A stretch of DNA of 64,000 nt from Acidobacteriaceae bacterium. Lineage in GTDB: Bacteria > Acidobacteriota > Terriglobia > Terriglobales > Acidobacteriaceae. The notes beneath the pieces are model-generated. The model was not told the origin of the DNA, ran no database searches, and saw only the letters and a program-made list of their open reading frames with translations. The stretch lies in contig DAHUXR010000005.1 in NCBI GenBank assembly GCA_027307045.1, forward strand, positions 1-64,000. The letters are read 5' to 3'. Shown one piece after another: positions 35,730 to 46,828 of the stretch. The stretch's first letter is position 1. Each line of letters begins with the position of its first letter. Position numbers and translations under genes: made by a program.

Positions 35730-36866
35730 TTACACTGGATTTCGCACCCAGGTAATGAGCGCCATCACGGTCAGAACGGCGCGAAAGACAAAACATGCGC
35801 CCAAAATCAAGGCGATTGGCCGCCGGAAGCGGGTTTCCAGAAAGTCCGCAGCCAGACCGCCAACAAATATAAACACAAAACTTAACCCTAAAGTTGCGTC
35901 CCAGACGCGGATGGCAGGTACCAGGCTAAACAGCAGCACCGCGGCCAGGCCGGTCAGCAAAGGAGCGGTATTGCCAAAATAGCGTGTTCTGGCCCAGCTT
36001 CCGTAGGCTGTGAGCGCCGCAATGAATAGAAAAACCAGCACATAGCCGTCGGTATGCCCAGACAACGCGAAGGCCAGATTACTTAAAGCTTCCAGCGTGG
36101 GCTTGTGCGCCAGAAGCGGCTTGATGCCTAATCCAAAGCTGCCGGTGAGCCAATAAATGACTGCCCACACCGCACAGCCGATGCCCGACGCACTGGCCAG
36201 AACTATGAACGCCCTTTGCCGGCAACCTGGCGCAAGGTACATCATGTAACCAAAAGCCAACAGCACCAGAGTGATGGACCACCACGCAGTCGCCAGCGCA
36301 AAGCCAATGGATAGGCCCAGGATGATAATGCGGGGCACCCATTTTTTTGGTGGAGCGTAAAGCGTGTGTGCCACGCCAATCGCCGTATAAATCAGTCCCA
36401 GGCTGCTCCACGCCAGAATGATTTCCGGACCAATATTGCTGCTGACGGTAATCATTGCGGGCGAGGTGCAATAGAGCGCCAGCGCAACGTATCCGCCGTC
36501 GTCATCAAACAGACGGCGCGCCACCCACCAGAGCGCTGCCCCCAGCCACACCCCAAAAACAATGAATGGCAGCCGCAGCATCCACGGACGCGGAACGGCT
36601 AGCGCGGCGCTTATTGAGGGATTTGCGATTTTTCTGGCTAGCGTAATGAGCCGCACCGGCAAAGCGGCCACCCATCCGGTAAATGGAGAGGGGTTGACGG
36701 CTTTTTCGCTTTTGCCTATCAGTCCGGCGGCGATGTAGCGGTATTCCAGGTCAGAAAGCTTGCGACTGTTTGCCACCCAAAGGCATTGCACCACAAACGC
36801 CAGCAGCATGAGCCCGGCAAATACCTGCGGCCTGCCAACCCTGAATTCTCTGATCACCTGGAGCAT
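35730..36866 (-). CDS. polytopic membrane protein, GT39/ArnT-like glycosyltransferase fold
   Basis: The 378-aa protein has about nine hydrophobic helices. The N-terminal loop SDLEYRYIAAGL and the LRLPFIVFGVWLGAALWWVARRLFDDDGGYVALALYCTSPAM segment resemble the first periplasmic loop and helices of protein-mannosyl/ArnT-type (GT-C) transferases. The usual D-E acid pair appears only as DLEYR, and the C-terminal soluble domain is missing, so the length is short for the family. The activity is unproven. Confidence 0.65.
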   Translation of the reverse strand: MLQVIREFRVGRPQVFAGLMLLAFVVQCLWVANSRKLSDLEYRYIAAGLIGKSEKAVNPSPFTGWVAALPVRLITLARKIANPSISAALAVPRPWMLRLPFIVFGVWLGAALWWVARRLFDDDGGYVALALYCTSPAMITVSSNIGPEIILAWSSLGLIYTAIGVAHTLYAPPKKWVPRIIILGLSIGFALATAWWSITLVLLAFGYMMYLAPGCRQRAFIVLASASGIGCAVWAVIYWLTGSFGLGIKPLLAHKPTLEALSNLAFALSGHTDGYVLVFLFIAALTAYGSWARTRYFGNTAPLLTGLAAVLLFSLVPAIRVWDATLGLSFVFIFVGGLAADFLETRFRRPIALILGACFVFRAVLTVMALITWVRNPV

Positions 36867-36980
36867 GAATTCACAGTTGTATCATGCTCAGAGTGGTTAG
36901 CGGTTTGTCTGCCAAAAAATGAGCAGCGGTTGTTTTCTTAGTCTCTGATACATTCGTTGTGATTTTTTGCGGGGAGCGCC

Positions 36981-37925
36981 ATGGAAACGGAAACCAACGG
37001 GAACTCGTCTACTCGCATCCTGAAACAAATTTTTTATAACGACCGGGGCCTACGCGCTGGTTGGCGGCTGCTGATCTATGTTGGGATGATTCTTGCCCTC
37101 GGCTTAGGAGCACGCCTAATTACGAGACGCGCGGCTTCGGGCGCAAGGAACGCGCCATCATCTGATTTCGCTCGCGCGATCTTAGAGGCAATCGGCGAAC
37201 TGATTTTATTTCTCGTGCTTTTGTTCCTGGCATGGATCATGAGCAAGATTGAACGCCGTAAAGTAGGCGAATATGGCCTGCCTTTGCAACGATCGGCCGT
37301 TGCGGGTTTTATTCGAGGATATTTCTTGTGGGGATTCCTGCCTCTCGCTATTTTGCTGTCGATTCTGCGGATACTGCATGGTTTTTATTTTGGCGATGTG
37401 AGTCCTCTAAATTCCCAGATACTCGGCTGGGCCGTCGTCTGGTTTCTTTTCTTTTTGCTGGTGGGGCTTTTTGAAGAGTACTCACTTCGCGGCTATCTGC
37501 TTTACACTCTCGCGGATGGCATTGGCTTCTGGCCTGCCGCCATTATCCAGGCGATATTGTTCGCCCGAGCGCACATGGGCAATGGCGGTGAAACAAGAAT
37601 TGGAATTATCGCTACGGGGGTCTTTGCCATGTTTGCAGCGGCCACGCTTTGGCGTACCGGAAATCTATGGCTTGCCGTGGGTGCTCACGCTGGCTGGGAC
37701 TGGGGACAGTCATTTTTCTTTGGCGTGAATGACAGTGGTGTTCAGATGCCCGGCCACCTTTTCAATCCCCGTCCGACTCAGGGGCCTGACTGGCTCACCG
37801 GCGGCAGCGTGGGACCTGAAGGTAGTGTAGTGACGCTGATCCTGTGGGTGCTTATGGCGGTTCTCTTTCTTTGGCTTCACCGCAAGCGGCATGAGCCGGC
37901 ACTGGTGATAACAATGGAGAGATGA
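36981..37925 (+). CDS. CPBP family intramembrane metalloprotease
   Basis: The 314-aa protein has about eight hydrophobic helices. The CPBP/Abi motifs are present: motif 1 FEEYSLRGYLL (EExxxR), motif 2 FARAHMGN and motif 3 VGAHAGWDWGQS. Family members include CAAX proteases and bacteriocin-immunity proteins. GGGGAG precedes the ATG. It is divergent from the GT-C-like gene and convergent with the neprosin-like gene (13 bases). The role is unknown. Confidence 0.88.
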   Translation: METETNGNSSTRILKQIFYNDRGLRAGWRLLIYVGMILALGLGARLITRRAASGARNAPSSDFARAILEAIGELILFLVLLFLAWIMSKIERRKVGEYGLPLQRSAVAGFIRGYFLWGFLPLAILLSILRILHGFYFGDVSPLNSQILGWAVVWFLFFLLVGLFEEYSLRGYLLYTLADGIGFWPAAIIQAILFARAHMGNGGETRIGIIATGVFAMFAAATLWRTGNLWLAVGAHAGWDWGQSFFFGVNDSGVQMPGHLFNPRPTQGPDWLTGGSVGPEGSVVTLILWVLMAVLFLWLHRKRHEPALVITMER

Positions 37926-37938
37926 TTAGCTGCGAGCT

Positions 37939-39123
37939 CTACTGCCCCGGTCCGCCATACCTTACGGCGCCGAATCCCGTGTGATTGAGAATGTCATAGT
38001 AGTTCACCTTGGTGGCGCCAGTGGATTGCAGGTCACGGTAGAAGCAGAGCCATGCTGCGGCGTCCACATCGCACAGCGTCTCCATTCGCGCAGCGCCGGT
38101 ATTCGACGGAAATTGTCCCGTGCCCATCTGCGTCTTCGGCGGGATTCCGTTATCTGACGCCACCTCTCCGTACCACTGGATCTGTGCTGTTTTGGTGAAC
38201 TGTCCGTTCCATTCCGTGTCTTTGAAGTATCCCAGCCACTGATCGTTGAACCAACCCCACCAGGCGTTCTCAAAATGCACCCAGCCGATATATACGTCTG
38301 CCCCCACGAGCGCAGAGAGGTCCATGTAAGGAGAATATGTGCTGCTGTACTGGTTCCAGCCACATAGATCTCCGCTGTGGCTGTAGCAGGTTTCGCCGCC
38401 GTTGATCCAGTGATAGACAAACAGATGTGGGTGGCTGTCGCCGAACTGGTCCTGGGAGACGCTGAACCCCATCTCAACGTCGTCGAGACTTCCGCCTGCG
38501 GAGCCCGCTCCCATCACAGCTATTTCACCGATGGAGTGTCCGTCACCGCCGGTATTAACTACTGTCGGGTTCTCAATGGTGTAGGTCATGCCGCCACCAT
38601 CGGCCACGCGCTGCTCTGACGCGCTTCCGTAATAAAAGCAGCTGGAAAACCAAGGCACACCATCACACGGTGGATCGTCGGCGCCACTAGGCGAATTCTC
38701 TCGAGGCTGCGTGTACCGTCTTTCACGTTTCCAATAAACCTGATCAAACGGAAGCAGCAGATGATTAACCAGATCGCGCGGCAGCGGATGTGCCGGACCT
38801 GGGGCTGCGTAGCTGCCGAGCATTGGATTGCCTTTGATGAAATGCCGCTTTTCCGGCTCGCCCGTTATGGGAACTTCACCTTCAGGACAGACCGGCTTCA
38901 GTTTTCGCGCCGGGCGGATCTCCTGTTCTTTTCCTCTGTACGGCCGTAAGCTGGGAAGTACCGCGCGTGGCGGTTTTAGATCAGCTTCGCGTTTAACGCA
39001 CTTTACCCGCTCCTGCTCCGTTTGTGACTGAGCAGGTTTTGCGGTCAAAAGAATGATGGTGCATGACACGAGAGCGTTGAGAAAACAGAACAGCTTTCTA
39101 CTCTGCATGGCGGCTTTCTCCAT
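37939..39123 (-). CDS. secreted neprosin-like glutamic endopeptidase
   Basis: The 394-aa protein has a signal peptide near residues 10-35. An N-terminal pro-region (about 35-150) includes the KPPRAVLPSLRPYRG and KRHFIKGNPMLGSY segments. The C-terminal neprosin/DUF239 domain has SLDDVEMGFSVSQDQFGDSHPHLFVYHW, WWGWFNDQWLGYF, IQWYGEVASD and TQMGTGQFPS. Glutamates in DVEMGF and WYGEV align by eye with the two catalytic glutamates of plant neprosin. It likely cleaves after proline in an acid environment. An internal ATG (MQSRKLF) is an alternative start. Confidence 0.85.
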   Translation of the reverse strand: MEKAAMQSRKLFCFLNALVSCTIILLTAKPAQSQTEQERVKCVKREADLKPPRAVLPSLRPYRGKEQEIRPARKLKPVCPEGEVPITGEPEKRHFIKGNPMLGSYAAPGPAHPLPRDLVNHLLLPFDQVYWKRERRYTQPRENSPSGADDPPCDGVPWFSSCFYYGSASEQRVADGGGMTYTIENPTVVNTGGDGHSIGEIAVMGAGSAGGSLDDVEMGFSVSQDQFGDSHPHLFVYHWINGGETCYSHSGDLCGWNQYSSTYSPYMDLSALVGADVYIGWVHFENAWWGWFNDQWLGYFKDTEWNGQFTKTAQIQWYGEVASDNGIPPKTQMGTGQFPSNTGAARMETLCDVDAAAWLCFYRDLQSTGATKVNYYDILNHTGFGAVRYGGPGQ

Positions 39124-39280
39124 GGACTTAGATTCAGCGATTCACGAGGGAAAGCGCAGGGCAATCCGAACGCAATTTTCTATGTGAAATGCCTGCATGA
39201 GTAGTGTTCCCAAAGCGCAATTCATTACAAGAAAATTTGCCGTCTGTGGAAAGATTTCCCCTCGACCTTGAGGTGACAGA

Positions 39281-41932
<2,652 letters not shown>

Positions 41933-42187
41933 CTATTTCAGACCTCTTCTAAATCAGCCTGAATAACTCTCAAGTTACTGTAAATTCAATGGCTTAGTGG
42001 ATGTGCGCCGTAGTTTTTATTGTATCACAACCGGAGTTGAAGCGCGGGTTCTTGAAGGGCGCCAAAATACCTTCTGGAGTGAGGTATTCAGAGCGCACAA
42101 TTCTGGAGCGACTGTGCCTTTGGATGAAGAGCATCTTGCAGCGGCGCCTCCATCGGCCGCCGTGAGCGAAGTAGACAGGTTGGAAAG

Positions 42188-42217
42188 TTTTAAGAATTTT
42201 AAGAATTCTGTGGAAAA
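42188..42217. other. tandem AT-rich 9-mers beside a DnaA-box-like site
   Basis: Two direct copies of TTTTAAGAA are followed three bases later by TGTGGAAAA, whose complement TTTTCCACA matches the loose DnaA-box consensus TTWTNCACA. The site lies about 300 bases upstream of gyrB in a 655-base gene-free stretch. A chance match of this consensus in 64 kb is likely, so this is only suggestive. Confidence 0.3.
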
Positions 42218-42296
42218 TGTTACCTTTCAGGGTTCCCCGTCGCCCAGTTCCCGAAACCGCCTTGCAAAGCCTCTTCCTTGGCCCCTCTGTACCACG

Positions 42297-42312
42297 GGTT
42301 ACCAAAGTAACC
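42297..42312. repeat. short inverted repeat GGTTAC-N4-GTAACC
   Basis: A perfect six-base dyad with a four-base spacer lies in the gyrB upstream gap, and a third half-site GGGTTACAGG follows about 20 bases later. It may be an operator, but nothing else supports this. Confidence 0.3.
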
Positions 42313-42375
42313 TGAAATCAATGGGTTACAGGTACTTTGGGCCACTCACCTTAGTACCCTTACGGGGCGCAATTC

Positions 42376-42406
42376 TTGGGCCGCTAGGAGGAATGAATCG
42401 GCCCAA
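42376..42406 (+). other. hairpin with AGGAGG in its loop
   Basis: TTGGGCCG and CGGCCCAA form an 8-bp stem around the 15-base loop CTAGGAGGAATGAAT, then six A follow. The loop holds a ribosome-binding-site-like sequence and an ATG opening a 15-codon frame. On the - strand it would be a stem with a T-rich run on its 5' side. Confidence 0.35.
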
Positions 42407-42436
42407 AAAACTTTCTCAAATAGTACTAATAAAGCA

Positions 42437-42464
42437 TTGAAAAATCAGGGATGAAATGTATACT
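42437..42464 (+). promoter_or_regulatory. promoter of the small secreted-peptide gene
   Basis: TTGAAA and TATACT are 16 bases apart, about 90 bases upstream of the ATG of the 49-aa peptide gene. Both hexamers are close to the sigma-70 consensus. Confidence 0.5.
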
Positions 42465-42551
42465 CAACCCGCGTTTCAGAGTACCCGGAATGCACACCAA
42501 GGACCAAGTTTTACCCAAAAGATTTCAAAAGAAAAAACAGGAGAGATCCCC

Positions 42552-42701
42552 ATGAAAGCGCTTCTTCGTTCGTCAATCTTCGCTCTTTTCGTCTTCGCAG
42601 GTTATGCGGCAGTTGCCACCGATATCAGCAAACCACACTCAAATGCTCAGTTTCCTCAACCGCAGTGTCCGCCTCGTGCTCTTTGCGCGATCGGAAAGTA
42701 A
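42552..42701 (+). CDS. small secreted peptide, 49 aa
   Basis: The ORF track starts this frame at 42456, but the ATG at 42552 follows AGGAGAG by seven bases and begins a clean signal peptide (MKALLRSSIFALFVFAGYAAVA). The mature peptide would be about 25 residues, rich in Pro and Gln with two cysteines (CPPRALC), which could form a disulfide. A promoter stands upstream and a strong hairpin downstream, so it looks like an independent gene. I know no homologue, and the function is unknown. Confidence 0.65.
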   Translation: MKALLRSSIFALFVFAGYAAVATDISKPHSNAQFPQPQCPPRALCAIGK

Positions 42702-42733
42702 CACCCACTAGGGCTTCCGGGTTTGCGCCTTAA

Positions 42734-42769
42734 GGGGGTAGCCCATTTGTTTCAGGGGCTTACCCCATT
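42734..42769 (+). terminator. strong hairpin after the small peptide gene
   Basis: GGGGTAGCCC pairs with GGGCTTACCCC (one bulged T) around an 11-base loop. There is no T run, so termination would be atypical; it could also be a regulatory structure or stabilise the 3' end of the short transcript. Confidence 0.4.
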
Positions 42770-42879
42770 GCAAACTCTTGACGGTGTTTACTTAAAGGTA
42801 AATTGTACTTTGGTGTCGCGGAGAAGGCTTGCTCGGGCCTCTTGGGAGATAGTATGCTTTGCGCTCCCTTGGAGGAAAC

Positions 42880-43728
42880 GTGCAAATCTCCCAAACTCAA
42901 CTGGTTCTCATCGCGCTTGCCATAGTAGCTGTCGGCGTACAAGTTTTTATTCTCCGCGTCCTCAAACAGCGGAAGCTGCGTTCCGAATTTCCCGTCTTTT
43001 CCCGCTACTTAGTTTTTTGCATTGGCGGCTCTGCCATCACCCTGATTCCATTTGTGGTCTACTGCCCGCAATACTTCTATGTGTACTGGGCTCTTACCGC
43101 AGTGACGATGGTGCTGGAGTTTGGTGTTCTGTATGAACTGCTGGTGAACGCCCTCAAGCCGTATTCTGCTCTCATTGACCTGGGCAAAATGCTGTTCCGG
43201 TGGGCCGCAGTTTTCCTGATTCTGGCAGCCTTGCTCACCGCATTCGCCACCACGGGTTCTGGCAATAACAAGCTGGTTGCTGCGTCAGAGCTGTTGCAGC
43301 GCACCGTTCGCCTGATGCAGTGCGGTCTCTTGCTGCTGTTCTTCGGGCTGGAAAAGCGTCTCGGTCTTTCATGGCGCACGCACAGCATGAGTATCGCGAT
43401 GGGTCTGGGCATCTATGCAGGAGTGGACCTCAGCACCACTTACTTGATTGACCGTTTGCCAGCATTGGCCGGCACTTTCCAGATCCTTACGAACCTTGTC
43501 TATCTTGGAGCTACGTCGCTCTGGGCTTATAGCCTGGCCAAGCCGGAGCCCGTGCGCGGCAACGTGCTGGATTCGCCTCGCCGACTTATCTTCCAGCGCT
43601 GGAATGAAGCGCTTTTGACTCACACCGTCCGCGGCGAAATGGCCTTTGCCGGAAGCGGAATGGAATCATTCCTTCCCGGCGTGGAACAAACCGTGGAACG
43701 CGTCCTGGCTCGCAAGATCATCCAGTAA
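42880..43728 (+). CDS. polytopic membrane protein of unknown function (Acidobacterial type)
   Basis: The 282-aa protein has about seven hydrophobic helices (LVLIALAIVAVGVQVFILRVL; YLVFCIGGSAITLIPFVVY; YVYWALTAVTMVLEFGVLYELL and more) and a short soluble C-terminus. GTG 42880 with GGAGG five bases upstream is preferred to the track start TTG 42859. I recall similar 280-aa proteins in several copies per genome in Acidobacteria, but no function. It converges with dnaN across a strong terminator. Confidence 0.75.
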   Translation: MQISQTQLVLIALAIVAVGVQVFILRVLKQRKLRSEFPVFSRYLVFCIGGSAITLIPFVVYCPQYFYVYWALTAVTMVLEFGVLYELLVNALKPYSALIDLGKMLFRWAAVFLILAALLTAFATTGSGNNKLVAASELLQRTVRLMQCGLLLLFFGLEKRLGLSWRTHSMSIAMGLGIYAGVDLSTTYLIDRLPALAGTFQILTNLVYLGATSLWAYSLAKPEPVRGNVLDSPRRLIFQRWNEALLTHTVRGEMAFAGSGMESFLPGVEQTVERVLARKIIQ

Positions 43729-43745
43729 GAAAATTGTCTCCAAGA

Positions 43746-43785
43746 AACTACAGGCCGGACATTTTGTCCGGCCTGTAGTTATTTT
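43746..43785. terminator. bidirectional terminator between membrane gene and dnaN
   Basis: AACTACAGGCCGGAC and GTCCGGCCTGTAGTT form a perfect 15-bp stem with the loop ATTTT, followed by ATTTT. It lies between two convergent genes. Confidence 0.85.
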
Positions 43786-43804
43786 GCTGTACTTTTTCGG
43801 AAAC

Positions 43805-44923
43805 TCAGATCCGCATCGGCATCACGATATAACGGTAACGATACTCGCTGTCCGCAGCCTCGTCTGGACGCAATTGGCCGGCTGTCTGAGCGTCCTTGAA
43901 TTCAAAGCGAACGTCGCCGGAGCCGACCACCTTCAGGAATTCCAGCAGGTACTGTGAATTGAATCCGATCACCATCGGATCACCGGTATAAGCAGTCTCG
44001 ATTGAATCTTCAGATTCGCCGGTCTCTGTGTTGGAAGATGAAACTTTTAATTCGTTCTTCTCCACGCGCATGCGGATAGCGTTGGAGCGTTCATCGGCAA
44101 ATTGCGCGACGCGCTGTATTGCTGCTGAAAGCTCGTCGCAATGAACGGTCACGAATTTGTTGTTCTCGCGCGGAAGTACCGCTTCGTAATTAGGGAACTG
44201 CCCGGTAAGCTGGCGAGAGGTCAGCAGCCGGCCGCCGATACGGAAAAAGAGCGTCGATTCGTCTTTGGCAAACTCAACCGTCTGCGTATCCGTGCTGTTG
44301 AGCAACGTACTTAGCTCAGCCATGGCCTTTTTGGGTACCAGGACTTTCAATTCCCCACTCACGGGCAGCTTGGTGCCGCCGTGTTCGATGTGGGCCAGCC
44401 TATGGCCGTCTGTGGCGATCATGGTCAGCGATTCCGGCTTGAGCACCAGGAGCGCGCCGTTCAACGTGTAGCGCGATTCTTCATTGGATATTGAGAAAAT
44501 GGTCCGGCCAATCAACTGGCGCAATACCTGTGCCGGAAGCTGAAGCGCTGATTCAGCGGGGAACAGCGGCAGTGCGGGAAAATTCGCCCGTGCCATGCCA
44601 ACCATCTTGGTATTCGACCGTCCGCTGCGGATCTGTACCCAGTGATTTTCCAGCAGCTTGATGCTGATGTCGCCATCCGCCAGCAGCTTTACGTAGTCAT
44701 AAAGTTTGCGCGCTGGTATGGTGCACGAACCTTCTTTTTTTACCTTTGCGGGGCAAGACGTGCGCAGGCTCAGATCAAGGTCCGTTGCGGTAATTGACAG
44801 CTTGTCGCCGCCCGCTTCAAAAAGAAAGTTGGAAAGAATGGGGATGGTGGTCTTGCGCTCCACCACGCCCTGTGTTGCCGTGAGTTCCTTCAACAGATCG
44901 TTTTTGCTGACGCTGATTTCCAT
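43805..44923 (-). CDS. dnaN: DNA polymerase III beta subunit (sliding clamp)
   Basis: The 372-aa protein consists of three clamp subdomains. Typical segments are MEISVSKNDLLKELTATQGVVERKTTIPILSNFLFEA at the N-terminus, ATDGHRLAHIE in domain 2 and a Y-I-V-M-P-M-R-I C-terminus (family MPMRL). The track starts at 44959; the ATG at 44923 with AGGTGGG upstream gives the canonical start. It lies downstream of dnaA on the same strand, with a 424-base spacer that may contain oriC elements. Confidence 0.97.
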   Translation of the reverse strand: MEISVSKNDLLKELTATQGVVERKTTIPILSNFLFEAGGDKLSITATDLDLSLRTSCPAKVKKEGSCTIPARKLYDYVKLLADGDISIKLLENHWVQIRSGRSNTKMVGMARANFPALPLFPAESALQLPAQVLRQLIGRTIFSISNEESRYTLNGALLVLKPESLTMIATDGHRLAHIEHGGTKLPVSGELKVLVPKKAMAELSTLLNSTDTQTVEFAKDESTLFFRIGGRLLTSRQLTGQFPNYEAVLPRENNKFVTVHCDELSAAIQRVAQFADERSNAIRMRVEKNELKVSSSNTETGESEDSIETAYTGDPMVIGFNSQYLLEFLKVVGSGDVRFEFKDAQTAGQLRPDEAADSEYRYRYIVMPMRI

Positions 44924-45107
44924 CGTAGTTCCCACCTCAGTGCCCACGGCGGAAGGCATAATCTTTGGCCCCCTGAATAAATTCTAAATGCTGTACACAA
45001 AATGTCACTTCATGCAGGATACAGCAAATCCCGCTAAAAGCGGCTCTGCCGTTGCCACTCGCGCTTCTGTTCTGCGGCTGTCATTCTAATCTTTTCATTT
45101 TGGTCTT

Positions 45108-45151
45108 TGGTGGAAAATCGCTGCCCCAGAATGTGGAGAACCTGTGGATTT
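45108..45151. other. DnaA-box-like cluster in dnaA-dnaN spacer (oriC candidate)
   Basis: Three TGTGGA-like sequences occur within 44 bases: GGTGGAAAA, TGTGGAGAA and TGTGGATTT. The second is 8/9 to TGTGGATAA, the complement of the TTATCCACA box. The AT-rich run TCATTCTAATCTTTTCATTTT is adjacent. dnaA-dnaN spacers often hold the origin. Confidence 0.35.
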
Positions 45152-45298
45152 TCTGCACTAAACTTACTGCAAACAGCTGGAACTTGCCGATGTTGACGCG
45201 AGCCCGATGGCTGTATTCCTAAAATCTCCCTCGCCCCTCGCATCTTGAGCAAGAAAAGGGAAATGTCTTGCATGCTCGGCTCAGGAAAAGCGCTATCG

Positions 45299-45319
45299 TT
45301 AGGGACAATTTGTCCCTAA
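45299..45319. repeat. perfect 21-bp palindrome after dnaA
   Basis: TTAGGGACAA and TTGTCCCTAA are exact inverted copies around a single T. The site lies 28 bases past the dnaA stop codon (dnaA is on the - strand). With almost no loop it is more likely a protein-binding site than a terminator. Confidence 0.6.
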
Positions 45320-45347
45320 TCGACAAAGAGGGATTGAACGTCAACTC

Positions 45348-46742
45348 CTAGCTATTCAACGTTTCGGTTAGTTTATTCAGCAGCCGGTTTAGGTCCTTGT
45401 CCGCCTGCCGCTGTTCCTCAATCTTGTCGATCGAATGCATGACGGTAGTGTGATGCTTGCCGCCAAACTGCCTGCCAATTTCCGGCAATGACGCTTCCGT
45501 CATCTGTTTGGCCAGATACATGGCAATCTGCCGCGGAAACACGATTGCGCGAGAGTTGCTCTTGGCTTTGATCTCAATCACGCGCAGGCCAAACTGCTCT
45601 GCCACCGCTTTCTGGATTGCATCAATAGTGATCTTGCGCGCCTGTGAGTCGATGAAATTCTTCAGCACCTGTTGTGCCGTGATCAGGCTGATTTCAGCGC
45701 CGGTCAGTGAGCAATAGGCAATCAGGCGGATCAACGCGCCTTCCAGCTCGCGCACGTTTGTCCGTACGTTGGAAGCGATGTACAACGCAAGATCTGTCGA
45801 GAGAACGACACGCTCCGACTCTGCTTTCTTCTGCAGGATCGCAACTTTGGTTTCCAGATCGGGCGGCTGAATGTCCGCAATCAGGCCCCATTCAAAGCGC
45901 GAGCGCAAGCGGTCTTCAATTTCCGGCAGCTCCTTCGGCGGACGATCGCTGGCAATCACGATCTGCTTCATGGACTCGTGCAGCGCGTTGAACGTATGGA
46001 AAAATTCTTCCTGCGTGCGCTCTTTCTGCGCCAGGAACTGAATGTCATCAATCAGCAGCACGTCCACGTTGCGGAACTTATCGCGGAAGCTGATCATTTT
46101 GTCGTAGCGCAGCGAATTAATCATCTCATTGGTGAATTTTTCACTCGAGATGTAGCAGATGGAAGCCTGTGGCTGGCGCCGTTTTACTTCATGACCAATG
46201 GCCTGCATCAAATGGGTTTTACCCATGCCTACGCCGCCATAAAGGAATAGCGGATTGTAAGCCTTGGACGGGCGCTCCGCCACGGCCTGTGACGCTGCAT
46301 GCGCGAACTGGTTACCCGCGCCGATCACAAATGCGCCAAACGTGTACTTGGGGCTGAGCTGCGCCGCGGAATCCCAGTCGAAGCGCTGCTGTCTGGAGGC
46401 GGAGGGCGCCGATGTGCCGCTGGCTGAAACCGGAGCGAACCCTCCATCGGAACGGACCGGAGGCACTGTGGGATCTTCTTCCGCGGTAACGAACTTTACG
46501 TCCTGATATTCAGGAGCCAGCGTGTCCATGGCTTCCTGGATCAGGTCACCGAATTTTTCTCCCAGCTGACGAAACTCCGGGTTCGGCACCCGGACAAAAA
46601 TTATGTTGCCGTTGATGTGGCTGAACCGCGTGGGCTTGAGCCATGTGTCATAGGAATGGCGAGTGATCTTTTTTTCCAGTGCTCCAAGTATTCGGAGCCA
46701 TGGATTCGCAGTTGCGGTAATTGTCGCAGCGGGTAATGACAT
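45348..46742 (-). CDS. dnaA: chromosomal replication initiator DnaA
   Basis: The 464-aa protein has domain I (WLRILGALEKKITRHSYDTWLKPTRF) and a variable linker. The AAA+ domain has Walker A GGVGMGKTHL and Walker B VLLIDDIQF. Domain IV carries the DnaA signature GGKHHTTVMHSIDKIEEQ. The track's start at 47027 adds 95 unsupported residues; the ATG at 46742 gives the conserved N-terminus. It is flanked by dnaN and, on the other strand, rpmH, the standard origin arrangement. Confidence 0.98.
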   Translation of the reverse strand: MSLPAATITATANPWLRILGALEKKITRHSYDTWLKPTRFSHINGNIIFVRVPNPEFRQLGEKFGDLIQEAMDTLAPEYQDVKFVTAEEDPTVPPVRSDGGFAPVSASGTSAPSASRQQRFDWDSAAQLSPKYTFGAFVIGAGNQFAHAASQAVAERPSKAYNPLFLYGGVGMGKTHLMQAIGHEVKRRQPQASICYISSEKFTNEMINSLRYDKMISFRDKFRNVDVLLIDDIQFLAQKERTQEEFFHTFNALHESMKQIVIASDRPPKELPEIEDRLRSRFEWGLIADIQPPDLETKVAILQKKAESERVVLSTDLALYIASNVRTNVRELEGALIRLIAYCSLTGAEISLITAQQVLKNFIDSQARKITIDAIQKAVAEQFGLRVIEIKAKSNSRAIVFPRQIAMYLAKQMTEASLPEIGRQFGGKHHTTVMHSIDKIEEQRQADKDLNRLLNKLTETLNS

Positions 46743-46828
46743 TCTTGGGATGGTTCCTATGTTGTGAGCCGGCCAGGGCTCGTGGTTAAACTCGAAGAAA
46801 CTTGATCTAGTTGTGCAAGGGCGAAGCA

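Noticed and set aside
41997-42440. 147-aa ORF in the gyrB upstream gap
   Set aside because: It has no ribosome-binding site or recognisable domain, and the composition (SSRNRLAKPLPWPL) looks random. The region has promoter-like and hairpin structure instead.
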